Origin: Desulfobacterales bacterium | GTDB taxonomy: Bacteria; Desulfobacterota; DSM-4660; Desulfatiglandales; Desulfatiglandaceae | Direction: 5' to 3' | NCBI GenBank assembly: GCA_021107495.1 | Contig: JAIOSR010000081.1 | Span: 1-12,711, forward strand | DNA length: 12,711 bases | In this document: positions 1 through 6,361 of the stretch, piece by piece | Layout: each line of letters begins with the position of its first letter | Numbering within the stretch: the first letter of the stretch is position 1 | The notes under the pieces: generated by a model | The model's input: only the letters and a program-made list of their open reading frames with translations | Told to the model about the DNA's origin: nothing | The model's database searches: none | Position numbers and translations under genes: made by a program

Positions 1-908
1 AATCTATAATACAGATCTTCACGGAAGGTTCCGTTGTTTATTGCAGTTGTTAAATTCCTGTTAGTTGCTGCGATAATCCGGATATCTACATGAATGCTTT
101 TGGTTCCGCCTACTCTTTCAAACTTTCTTTCCTGGAGTACCCGCAACAGCTTTACCTGCAATGCCGGACTCATTTCCCCGATTTCATCTAAAAAAATGGT
201 CCCACCGTTTGCCATCTCAAATCGGCCGATCCTGGTTTTATGTGCACCTGTGAAAGCTCCTTTTTCGTGTCCGAATAGCTCACTCTCAAGTAATTCCTCC
301 GGGATAGCCCCACAATTAATAACGACAAGTGGTTTATCATCACGGTTGCTATTATAATGAATCGCCCTTGATATTAATTCTTTCCCCGTGCCAGTGGGGC
401 CGGAGATGAGAATAGTTCCATCCGTATCAGCAACTTTTTCTATGAGGTCATATATCTTTTTGATTGCCTCACTTGTCCCAACAAGATTTTCATATCTATA
501 TTTTCGTCTTAATTCCTTTTTAAGTCTGGTATTTTCTTCCTCAAGACTTCTAAACTTTAGGGCCTTTTCGACACCGACTAAAAGTTCAGAGGCAGTTACG
601 GGCTTTGTAATGTAGTCAAAGGCTCCATGTTTTATTGCCTCGACCGAACTCTTAATTGTTCCATAACCGGTGAGAATAATACACATGGTTTTAGGTGAAT
701 TGTTTAGTGCATGGTCAAGTACTTCCATACCACCGACGCCCGGCATCATTAGGTCTGTGACTACAAGATCGTAATTATCGGCCTCTAACTCTTTTATCCC
801 GGACTTGCCGTCAGGGGCAGTCGATACTTCATAGTCGACAGTCCTCAATATGTCAGCGATCACCTTTAATATGACAGGATCATCGTCTATGACCAGTATT
901 CTTGCCAT
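1..908 (-). CDS. Sigma-54-dependent NtrC-family response regulator (3' part missing)
   Basis: Two-domain fragment of a transcription activator that, when phosphorylated, uses ATP to open sigma-54 RNA polymerase promoters. It starts with MARILVIDDD. The receiver domain covers about residues 1-115, with acidic residues D8-D10, phosphoacceptor D52 (VVTDLMMP) and the lysine of FDYITKP. A linker leads into the AAA+ domain: Walker A GPTGTGKE from residue 170, sigma-54 contact loop GAFTGA at 217-222, and Walker B-like TIFLDEIGE. About 302 codons are visible; the rest of the AAA+ domain and the expected helix-turn-helix lie beyond the left edge. AGGAAG lies upstream of the ATG. It is the last visible gene of the cheZ-cheY group, 32 nt after the 132-aa gene. 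Family is certain. Its target is unknown, though a sigma-54-type promoter precedes cheW in this window. Confidence 0.95.
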   Translation of the reverse strand, partial: MARILVIDDDPVILKVIADILRTVDYEVSTAPDGKSGIKELEADNYDLVVTDLMMPGVGGMEVLDHALNNSPKTMCIILTGYGTIKSSVEAIKHGAFDYITKPVTASELLVGVEKALKFRSLEEENTRLKKELRRKYRYENLVGTSEAIKKIYDLIEKVADTDGTILISGPTGTGKELISRAIHYNSNRDDKPLVVINCGAIPEELLESELFGHEKGAFTGAHKTRIGRFEMANGGTIFLDEIGEMSPALQVKLLRVLQERKFERVGGTKSIHVDIRIIAATNRNLTTAINNGTFREDLYYR

Positions 909-940
909 AAGTTTCTTCCTGTGTAACCGTTCAACTTAAA

Positions 941-1339
941 TTATACATAATCCCCGCGATTGAACTTAAATGCAGCCACATTCGCGGTTACAGCTACGTC
1001 CTTAATAAACCTATCAAGCTCACTATCATTTTGAATTTTCTCCGCAGCCTCGTCTTCAATCAGGCTCGCTTCCTTTTTGATAGCTGCAACTAAGGGCTCA
1101 ATATGTTTCAGCGTCTTTCGAGGATTACTCAGATCTCTTGCATAATCATCCAAAAGGTTAAGAATCCTGTTGCCATGTTCCAAGACATCGGCCTTGCCGC
1201 CGACAGGTATAAGGGTTTCCGTTGAATTCAGTTCAGCGATCTTCCGATCGAAGATTTCCCCGAATCCCTTATCCCTATTTATTTTATGGGAAGACGAAAA
1301 TCCTGCCTCGGATTGATTCTTTATACTATTTATATCCAT
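941..1339 (-). CDS. Unnamed 132-aa helical protein of the chemotaxis cluster
   Basis: I do not recognise a named family. The N-terminal 50 residues are polar and probably loosely structured. The rest (about 53-132) looks entirely helical and charged, with alternating hydrophobic positions, and ends in AFKFNRGDYV. There is no signal peptide, membrane segment or cysteine. The ATG is preceded by GGGGG at 7 nt spacing and lies 18 nt after the cheY stop, so it is probably co-transcribed with cheY and the NtrC-type regulator. The size, helical character and position between cheY and a regulator would suit a small adaptor or chaperone-like factor for flagella or chemotaxis, but that is inference from context only. 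Codon use and the ribosome site support a real gene. Confidence 0.8.
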   Translation of the reverse strand: MDINSIKNQSEAGFSSSHKINRDKGFGEIFDRKIAELNSTETLIPVGGKADVLEHGNRILNLLDDYARDLSNPRKTLKHIEPLVAAIKKEASLIEDEAAEKIQNDSELDRFIKDVAVTANVAAFKFNRGDYV

Positions 1340-1357
1340 TTTTCAACCCCCTTTTAA

Positions 1358-1735
1358 TCAACTACCAAATACCTTCTCCAATTTTTCGCTTATGGTTTCC
1401 GCGGTAAAGGGTTTTACCACGTAATTGTTAACTCCCGCCTGGACTGCCGCTAAAATGTTTTCTTTCTTTGCTTCCGCTGTAATCATTACAAAAGGTATAT
1501 CCTTTAGCCCGTCATCCGCTCTAACCTGTTTTAAAAGCTCTATCCCGGGCATTTCAGGCATATTCCAGTCACATAATATCAGATCAACTTTCTGTTTTTT
1601 AAGCATATTTAGAGCACTTTTACCATCATCAGCCTCACTAATATTTGTAAAGCCAATTTGCCTGAGGATATTTTTTAAAATCCTCCTCATAGTGGCAAAA
1701 TCATCGACAACGAGAACATCCATAGCTAAATCCAT
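1358..1735 (-). CDS. cheY: CheY, flagellar-motor-type response regulator
   Basis: Single receiver domain of 125 aa, the usual length. When phosphorylated by CheA, CheY proteins of this type bind the flagellar switch and change rotation. Key residues are D11 and D12, phosphoacceptor D56 in CDWNMP, the T/A of MITAEA, and the lysine of NYVVKPFTAETISEKLEKVFG. The DWNMP and VVKPFTA segments closely match enterobacterial CheY, so this is the better candidate for the motor CheY of the two here. I chose the ATG at 1735 because GGGGAGG lies 10 nt upstream; an ATG 5 nt further upstream reaches a stop after four codons. It sits between cheZ and the 132-aa gene; the 209-nt gap to cheZ holds a repeat and a possible promoter. 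Confidence 0.96.
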   Translation of the reverse strand: MDLAMDVLVVDDFATMRRILKNILRQIGFTNISEADDGKSALNMLKKQKVDLILCDWNMPEMPGIELLKQVRADDGLKDIPFVMITAEAKKENILAAVQAGVNNYVVKPFTAETISEKLEKVFGS

Positions 1736-1759
1736 AACATTTCGACCTCCCCTTCTTAT

Positions 1760-1787
1760 TTTATACCCAATAATTTCTGCAAGCCAA
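1760..1787 (-). promoter_or_regulatory. Possible sigma-70-type promoter for cheY
   Basis: On the minus strand a TTGGCT (-35-like, 1787-1782) is separated by 16 nt from TATAAA (-10-like, 1765-1760). Transcription would begin near 1753, right at the GGGGAGG ribosome site of cheY, giving a very short leader. Matches are 4/6 and 5/6 to consensus, which can arise by chance in AT-rich DNA. It would let cheY be expressed apart from cheZ. Confidence 0.3.
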
Positions 1788-1824
1788 TGAAATTATGGAT
1801 CTTTCATCCTTAATGTATCATCTC

Positions 1825-1932
1825 AATATTTAGGGGTGTAGCTCATGGATTCCCTCCTATCGAAGATGCCTCTTGCGGTGCGCGGGAATCCAGTAGGTTG
1901 GTATGCAAAGGCACTTACCCCTAATTTATTGA
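1825..1932. repeat. Nested inverted-repeat element between cheZ and cheY
   Basis: An outer inverted repeat TTAGGGGT (1830-1837) / ACCCCTAA (1917-1924), flanked on both sides by CAATA-like sequence, encloses an inner perfect 9-bp repeat TGGATTCCC (1846-1854) / GGGAATCCA (1884-1892). The inner part resembles the core of the longer repeats at 2831-2980 and 11194-11343 (TCGAAGAT followed by a GC-rich stretch and GCGGGAAT). It looks like a small non-coding, MITE-like or REP-like element. In the transcript it would form a hairpin between cheZ and cheY and might act as a processing site or attenuator. Confidence 0.6.
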
Positions 1933-1949
1933 GCTGTTACACTAAAATT

Positions 1950-2738
1950 TTAAAGATTGGCCAAAAGATCATCTATACCTGCCTGATCAAGACCCTGTCC
2001 CCGTCTTTGCGGACCTGACAACTCTTCAACCTTTTCATCCACCACCCTCTGCAACTCATCCTGGGAAATATGGGGGTTTTTCTCCCTCTCATTGAGTTTA
2101 ATGCCAAATGATATGACCATGCTCTTGATCTTTTCCTCCATTTCACTTACGAGGGTTATAATACGTTTAATCCTCTGGCCGGTCAGGTCCTGAAAACTCA
2201 TCTGGGCAAACGAATCAGATATCAGCGACACATAATCTTCGGTGCTCGATTCCATGTAGTCAATAAGGGGAGAGATAGTTTTTACTGTTTTTTCATCTAT
2301 TTTAATTGGATAATTATTTTTTTCCTTACCCGGGATCGCTATTGACCCTTCTCTCAGAGAGGCAAATGCTTTCTTGATCCCCCCAATATTTTGCTCCATG
2401 TTTTCCAGATTATCCATGACCTTATTGGCGGCCGTTTCGGTTGTCTCAATGACTCCCTTCAACTGATCAGCGGCCTGGGGGATATACTTTGTCGCTATGT
2501 CGGTTATATTGGGATGAATCTTTGATTTTAATTCCCTTCTAAAATCAATGAGCACCAGGGCAAGCTCCTTTACACCTCCTGTCATTTCAGAGGCAAGCTT
2601 TCTGAAAAAACCGTCATCATCATGGTCCATGCCATTGGCCATTGCCTGTTTGAAAAAGACCGTCAATTGCTCGATTTCATTGCTTGTAAGTTTACCCTCT
2701 ACGATATTGCTGATTTCCTTTTCAAACTTTCCTTTCAT
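1950..2738 (-). CDS. cheZ: CheZ-family protein phosphatase of CheY-P
   Basis: A 262-aa protein that should speed dephosphorylation of CheY-P. The diagnostic segment is FQDLTGQRIKRI at 182-193: D184 and Q188 correspond to the D143 and Q147 of E. coli CheZ, Q147 being the residue that orients the attacking water. Long amphipathic helices before it fit the CheZ four-helix hairpin dimer. The last ten residues, AGIDDLLANL, match the C-terminal CheY-binding peptide of CheZ, joined by a flexible Q/R-rich linker (about 225-252). It is somewhat longer than E. coli CheZ (214 aa), mainly at the N-terminus. The ATG has GGGGTG about 6 nt upstream. It is the first gene of the left group, with cheY next. 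CheZ is less usual in a cluster that also has CheX. Confidence 0.95.
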   Translation of the reverse strand: MKGKFEKEISNIVEGKLTSNEIEQLTVFFKQAMANGMDHDDDGFFRKLASEMTGGVKELALVLIDFRRELKSKIHPNITDIATKYIPQAADQLKGVIETTETAANKVMDNLENMEQNIGGIKKAFASLREGSIAIPGKEKNNYPIKIDEKTVKTISPLIDYMESSTEDYVSLISDSFAQMSFQDLTGQRIKRIITLVSEMEEKIKSMVISFGIKLNEREKNPHISQDELQRVVDEKVEELSGPQRRGQGLDQAGIDDLLANL

Positions 2739-3131
2739 TTTTTCACCCCAATTGAACGTTTCGGAATTTGCGTAACCGTTTACAGAAATTTTTGAAATCC
2801 CAAAATTGACAACCTCTTAAAAATCCCAAAGTTCGTCACTCCGTCCCGGATCGGAGTCCGGGATGACGGCCAAGCCGGAGTCCAAAACCTATTGGAAAGA
2901 CTGGATTACGGCTTTCGCCTGTCGAAGATCCCGCTGCTGTGTGCGGGGAATGACGCCAAAAGGGAATTCCTGACTTTTTACGAGTCCATCATTCTTAATT
3001 AGTGCCTGAACGAAAACTAAGAAAAATTGTCATTCCAAGCATAGCTGAAAATCTTATTGTATTGTTATTGTTGAGATTTAAGATTTCTCCCTTCGGTCGA
3101 AATGACAAATAATGGAGTTTTCGTTCAGGCA
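2739..3131. other. Gene-free spacer between cheB and cheZ, filled by two palindromic elements
   Basis: No convincing gene on either strand. Most of the spacer is a repeat element at about 2814-2990 and a 137-bp hairpin element at 2999-3135, leaving about 75 nt next to cheZ for a possible promoter. I see no strong promoter consensus there, only a TTGTCA-like box on the minus strand without a good -10. Whether cheZ is transcribed from its own promoter or by read-through from cheB cannot be decided from sequence. Confidence 0.7.
2814..2990 (+). repeat. Copy A of long dispersed repeat (inverted partner at 11184-11367)
   Basis: The core 2831-2980 aligns by hand without gaps to the reverse complement of 11194-11343, with 11 differences in 150 positions (about 93% identity). 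The right end TTTTTACGAGTCCATC (2975-2990) is a terminal repeat shared with the partner and with a solo end at 10983-10998; the left end near 2814 carries a degenerate copy of the same terminus. Internal palindromic parts include GGATCGGAGTCC and GGCTTTCGCC-type hairpins. It has no reading frame of its own and looks like a non-autonomous, MITE-like intergenic repeat. Confidence 0.9.
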
Positions 3132-3135
3132 CTAA
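2999..3135. repeat. 137-bp element with perfect 20-bp terminal inverted repeats
   Basis: The ends TTAGTGCCTGAACGAAAACT (2999-3018) and its exact reverse complement (3116-3135) bound the element. A second imperfect inverted repeat of 30-nt arms (3027-3056 and 3079-3108; outer 8 nt TTGTCATT/AATGACAA and inner ATCTTA/TAAGAT perfect) lies inside, so the whole element can fold into one long hairpin. The inner arms resemble the GTCATTCC...GAAATGACA intergenic repeats seen in many bacteria. The right terminal repeat includes the cheB stop codon (TAG on the minus strand, 3134-3132). There is no coding capacity. It could end, stabilise or split the cheB-side transcript. Confidence 0.9.
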
Positions 3136-4169
3136 CTTATCATATTAAGCACAGTCTTCCCCACACTGTTGAGGGGAACCACTTTGTCGGCCGCACTCAA
3201 TTTGATGGCCTCTTTAGGCATTCCAAAAACAACACAACTTTTCTCATCCTGGGCTACCGTTCGAGCGCCGGCCTCCTTCATCTTTAATAACCCAAGAGCG
3301 CCGTCCGAACCCATGCCCGTAAGGATTACGCCAATTGCATTACTTCCTGCATAATCGGCAACGGAATGGAACAGAACATCTACAGCAGGTCGCTGGTGGT
3401 GAACCAGCGGTCCCTTTTTTACCTGGACATAATATCTGGCGCCACTTCTTTTGAGCAACATATGATAGTTCCCCGGCGCTAAAAGCGCCACACCGTTAAT
3501 TAAGGAATCGCCGTCTTTGGCCTCTTTTACTGTCATGGCGCTCAGCTCATTGAGCCTTTCCGCAAACGAAGTGGTAAAGTTTGCCGGCATATGCTGGACC
3601 ACAAGGGTGCCTGGGGCATTTGGAGGCATACCCGTTAAAACGACTTTCAATGCCTCTGTCCCGCCTGTAGAGGCCCCAATAGCTATTATCTTATTGGTCG
3701 TCTCGGCCAACGCCTTAGATGCCGACCTTGCCTGAGGATTTTTCTTAAAAGAGCTTTCTTCCTTTGGACTCACTTTAAGCCTGGCCACGGCCCTTATCTT
3801 ATCAACCAACTGGACACCCATCTCACCGACGGAATATGCGCTCGATGGCTTTGACATAACCTCCAATGCCCCTAATGACAATGCCTCCATAGCAAGTTTG
3901 CCCCCCTTTTTTGTCAGGGAACTGACAATAATGACGGGCAGGGGGTAATGCCTCATCAATTTTCTGAGGAATGTAATCCCGTCCATCCTTGGCATCTCGA
4001 TATCTAAGGTCACTACATCGGGTTTAAGTTGCACGATCTTGTCTCTTGCAACATACGGATCAGGGGCCGTACCGACTACCTCCATATCATTTTCACGGGA
4101 GATCTCTTCCCTAAAAACCTTCCTGACAACAGCGGAATCATCAACCACGAGTACCTTTATCTTTTTCAT
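3132..4169 (-). CDS. cheB: CheB receptor methylesterase/deamidase response regulator
   Basis: Removes methyl groups from receptor glutamates (and may deamidate glutamines) for adaptation; activated by CheA phosphorylation. The receiver domain (about 1-125) has D10/D11 and phosphoacceptor D56 (TLDIEMPRMDG). A linker rich in S/K/E/A (about 132-158) leads to the methylesterase domain. Its triad is S167 in GASTGG, H193 in VVQHMP and D289 in GMGSDG, each at E. coli position plus 3. At 345 aa it is full length. Its ATG overlaps the cheX stop as ATGA, with GGAG 5 nt upstream. The stop codon lies inside the terminal repeat of the 2999-3135 element, but the protein is not obviously shortened. Confidence 0.97.
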   Translation of the reverse strand: MKKIKVLVVDDSAVVRKVFREEISRENDMEVVGTAPDPYVARDKIVQLKPDVVTLDIEMPRMDGITFLRKLMRHYPLPVIIVSSLTKKGGKLAMEALSLGALEVMSKPSSAYSVGEMGVQLVDKIRAVARLKVSPKEESSFKKNPQARSASKALAETTNKIIAIGASTGGTEALKVVLTGMPPNAPGTLVVQHMPANFTTSFAERLNELSAMTVKEAKDGDSLINGVALLAPGNYHMLLKRSGARYYVQVKKGPLVHHQRPAVDVLFHSVADYAGSNAIGVILTGMGSDGALGLLKMKEAGARTVAQDEKSCVVFGMPKEAIKLSAADKVVPLNSVGKTVLNMIS

Positions 4170-4642
4170 GTCATCTCCGTTATAACCCCTGCTGCCATAT
4201 GGCTATCCGCTGTCTCAATAAAAAGAGTGTCCCCTTTTATCTTTCCTAACTTATCATGTTTAAGGTTGCTCTCCTCGATCAATTCCGGGATGCCCAAACT
4301 TATGTCACCCTCTTTATTGAAAAGCGAAAACATGTGCCCTCCGATCATGTTCAGGGCCTCTTTCAGTGTATCAATTTTCTGTTCTGCATTTACTTCTTCC
4401 TCATCAAGGCCCAAAAAATTTGCCGTGATCTCACTGACCAATTTAACAGGGATTATGACATAAAATGAGCCTTCAGATGGACCGGTAAACCTCAGTGCCG
4501 CCCCGAGCAATGATTCTTTATTGGAAAACCATTCCTGCAATGTTGAATTTTTACCAGTAATTTGCACCGGTTGAAAAAACATGGTCTCCAGCACATTAGA
4601 AATCGCCTGCCTCATCGTCTTCATCATGGTCTCTCTGTCCAT
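4166..4642 (-). CDS. cheX: CheX-like CheY-P phosphatase (CheC/CheX/FliY family)
   Basis: A 158-aa protein of the CheX type. The family active motif E-x-x-N is seen once, as E95-A-L-N98 followed by MIGG, as in CheX (CheC carries two such motifs). The N-terminal AISNVLETMFF and the TGPSEGSFYVIIP strand pair are also typical. CheX proteins hydrolyse CheY-P and usually dimerise. The ATG at 4642 has GGGAGAGGAAG just upstream, so I keep it although it lies 47 nt inside the preceding cheY; later in-frame ATGs (M6, M7) have weaker ribosome sites. The 3' end overlaps cheB by ATGA. Close coupling to the second cheY suggests that regulator is its substrate. Confidence 0.88.
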   Translation of the reverse strand: MDRETMMKTMRQAISNVLETMFFQPVQITGKNSTLQEWFSNKESLLGAALRFTGPSEGSFYVIIPVKLVSEITANFLGLDEEEVNAEQKIDTLKEALNMIGGHMFSLFNKEGDISLGIPELIEESNLKHDKLGKIKGDTLFIETADSHMAAGVITEMT

Positions 4643-5021
4643 CTTCCTCTCCCATTATGCTGCTTAATGTCCTTTTTATGTCCTCCGGCAGAAATGGCTT
4701 TTTTACATAACCGCTTGCGCCAAGGTCCATGGCCTCTTGCATCTTTTTTTCACTCCCTTCAGTTGTGACCATTACCACCGGAATAGAACGTATCAGTTCA
4801 TCTTTCTTCATTTCGGCTATCAGTTCCATCCCGTTCATATTGGGCATATTAATATCCGTTAAAACAATATCCACCCATTCATCTTTCAACACCTTGAGGG
4901 CCTCTTTACCATCAGCAGCCACCAAAAACTCTCCAACGCTAAAGCCTGAGACCTTAATTATCTTTTTTATGATCGCCCTCATGGAAGAAGAGTCATCCAC
5001 GATCAAGACATTAAATGCCAT
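4596..5021 (-). CDS. cheY: Second CheY-like single-domain response regulator with acidic tail
   Basis: Receiver-only protein of 141 aa. D9/D10, phosphoacceptor D56 in LTDINMPNMNG, T86/T87 and K108 in YVKKPF are present, so it should accept phosphate from CheA. It differs from the other CheY here: it has LTDINMP rather than CDWNMP and lacks the VVKPFTA match, so motor binding is less certain. The last about 17 residues are highly acidic and extend past the normal receiver end; they are encoded in the 47-nt overlap with cheX. The ATG follows the HDOD gene stop by 6 nt, with GGAGG overlapping that gene's last codons. It may be a phosphate sink, the CheX partner, or the regulator of another output. 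Confidence 0.92.
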   Translation of the reverse strand: MAFNVLIVDDSSSMRAIIKKIIKVSGFSVGEFLVAADGKEALKVLKDEWVDIVLTDINMPNMNGMELIAEMKKDELIRSIPVVMVTTEGSEKKMQEAMDLGASGYVKKPFLPEDIKRTLSSIMGEEDGQRDHDEDDEAGDF

Positions 5022-5027
5022 TTTCTA

Positions 5028-5882
5028 CTATCCTCCGGATAAACTGACCATTTCCTCAATTTCCTCAAGCTTCTCCCTGAAACCGACTATGGTTTTCTGG
5101 ATATCAACATCAGAGAAATGCAACCTGTTCACAATATCCTGATAATAGGTGTAGGCAAGCCCGTCAGATCCCACACCCTTGCCCATCATCATGCAAATGC
5201 AATCAGCTACGTAAACGATCGGGATTGTGAGATCATCTGCCGGCGCCTTATCAGGATGGTGATGATTCCTGATGATATTCACCATAGCAGGACTGAAATT
5301 CCACTGTTCAGCCACCCTGGCTCCAAGCTCGGCGTGGTCAATGCCAATGACCTTTTTTTCAGCATCGAGAAATGTAAGGCCATTGTCTTGAATTTCCTTA
5401 CTGATAGCTTCAAAGGAGTCCTTTACATAAGTATTCAATATGACCTTTCCTATATCTTTCAAAAGGGCGGCGGTGAATACAAGGGAAACGTTATTGAGAT
5501 TTCTTTTTTCCGCCAAGTCCTGGGCCAGGAGTGCGGAAGAGACTGAATATCTCCATAGCTCGCCTTCGGTAAGGTCATAACCTTCCTGGGCCTCACTGAG
5601 ATTATCAGCGCTATTCCCCATCATGATGAGAGAGGCCACCTTATCTATCCCTAAGTAAGCCACTGCCTGCTTGATAGATACTATTTCATTTGCAAGGCCA
5701 AAATAGGCAGAATTGCATATTCTTAGAAGATTTGCGGTCATGCCCTGATCATATTTGACGATACCTACAAGGTCTGATAGGGAGCTGTCAGGGTTGGAGA
5801 CAATATCCATTATTTTGTCACCAATGTAAGAGACCGGCTTTAACTTTTCGATTTCTTTAATTATTTCTTCTATTTTCTTCAT
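5028..5882 (-). CDS. HDOD-domain signalling protein
   Basis: A 284-aa protein with one HDOD domain, an enzymatically altered relative of HD phosphohydrolases used in bacterial signalling. Visible are NSAYFG (57-62), the long helices through AVAYLGIDKV, LLKDIGKVIL (140-149) where the HD histidine is replaced by K142, DHAELG (182-187) and NHHHP (206-210). Loss of the HD histidine argues against metal-dependent hydrolysis and for a binding or scaffold role. I start at the ATG at 5882, which overlaps the cheD stop as ATGA with GGGGAG 11 nt upstream; an in-frame ATG at 5918 would add 12 residues and overlap cheD by 40 nt. Its place between cheD and a cheY suggests it tunes the chemotaxis pathway; its partner is unknown. 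Confidence 0.9.
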   Translation of the reverse strand: MKKIEEIIKEIEKLKPVSYIGDKIMDIVSNPDSSLSDLVGIVKYDQGMTANLLRICNSAYFGLANEIVSIKQAVAYLGIDKVASLIMMGNSADNLSEAQEGYDLTEGELWRYSVSSALLAQDLAEKRNLNNVSLVFTAALLKDIGKVILNTYVKDSFEAISKEIQDNGLTFLDAEKKVIGIDHAELGARVAEQWNFSPAMVNIIRNHHHPDKAPADDLTIPIVYVADCICMMMGKGVGSDGLAYTYYQDIVNRLHFSDVDIQKTIVGFREKLEEIEEMVSLSGG

Positions 5883-6361
5883 ATTTTGTTCATCTCCCCT
5901 CCTGACACCTTTAACCATGCCTGGCCGGTTTCTATCTCTAACCTCAAGGTCCTGTTAACCGAGCCGCCCACATCCTCAAAATCAATCATGGCATTGTTTT
6001 TCCATAACATCTTCCTGAGGACGGTATGGTTTCTCTTGCCGATATTAAACAGGCCTTTCTGGTCGAGAATTTGAGAGCCACCCACTACAATGATTTTGAG
6101 ACGATTCTTTTTTGCCCCAAATTTATAGGTCTCTTTAAAAAGAAGGGGTATCCCGGTGTCCCCAAACATATAGGGGTTCTTTTTGGCCTTTAGCTTGTCT
6201 AAGCTGGATTCAGGCAGCATATAGTGAAGTAATCCCCCAACCTTTGCCACAGGGTCATATATGGCCAGACCTATGCACGAGCCTAAGGAGTAAGTAATTA
6301 GAACGGATTCAGGGTCATTACTCACCTTCATGTCTCCCACGCCAACAACCAGATTCATCAT
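5879..6361 (-). CDS. cheD: CheD receptor glutamine deamidase
   Basis: Converts specific receptor glutamines to glutamates, so that CheR and CheB can act on them. The 160-aa protein has the full catalytic set: T23, C29 in SLGSCIGL and H46 in LLHYMLPE, each at Thermotoga CheD position plus 2, followed by the conserved PYMFGDTGIPLL. The ATG overlaps the cheA stop and the TGA overlaps the HDOD start, both as ATGA, so translation is probably coupled. In systems with CheC, CheD also binds CheC; here only CheX is visible, so that feedback link may be absent or supplied from elsewhere. Confidence 0.96.
   Translation of the reverse strand: MMNLVVGVGDMKVSNDPESVLITYSLGSCIGLAIYDPVAKVGGLLHYMLPESSLDKLKAKKNPYMFGDTGIPLLFKETYKFGAKKNRLKIIVVGGSQILDQKGLFNIGKRNHTVLRKMLWKNNAMIDFEDVGGSVNRTLRLEIETGQAWLKVSGGEMNKI

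Noticed and set aside
4029..4463. Plus-strand open frame over cheB and cheX
   Set aside because: Antisense shadow; both minus-strand genes have complete active-site motifs.
5879..5918. Upstream ATG for the HDOD gene at 5918
   Set aside because: It would add 12 residues encoded within cheD; the ATGA overlap start at 5882 fits the operon pattern and the family N-terminus better.
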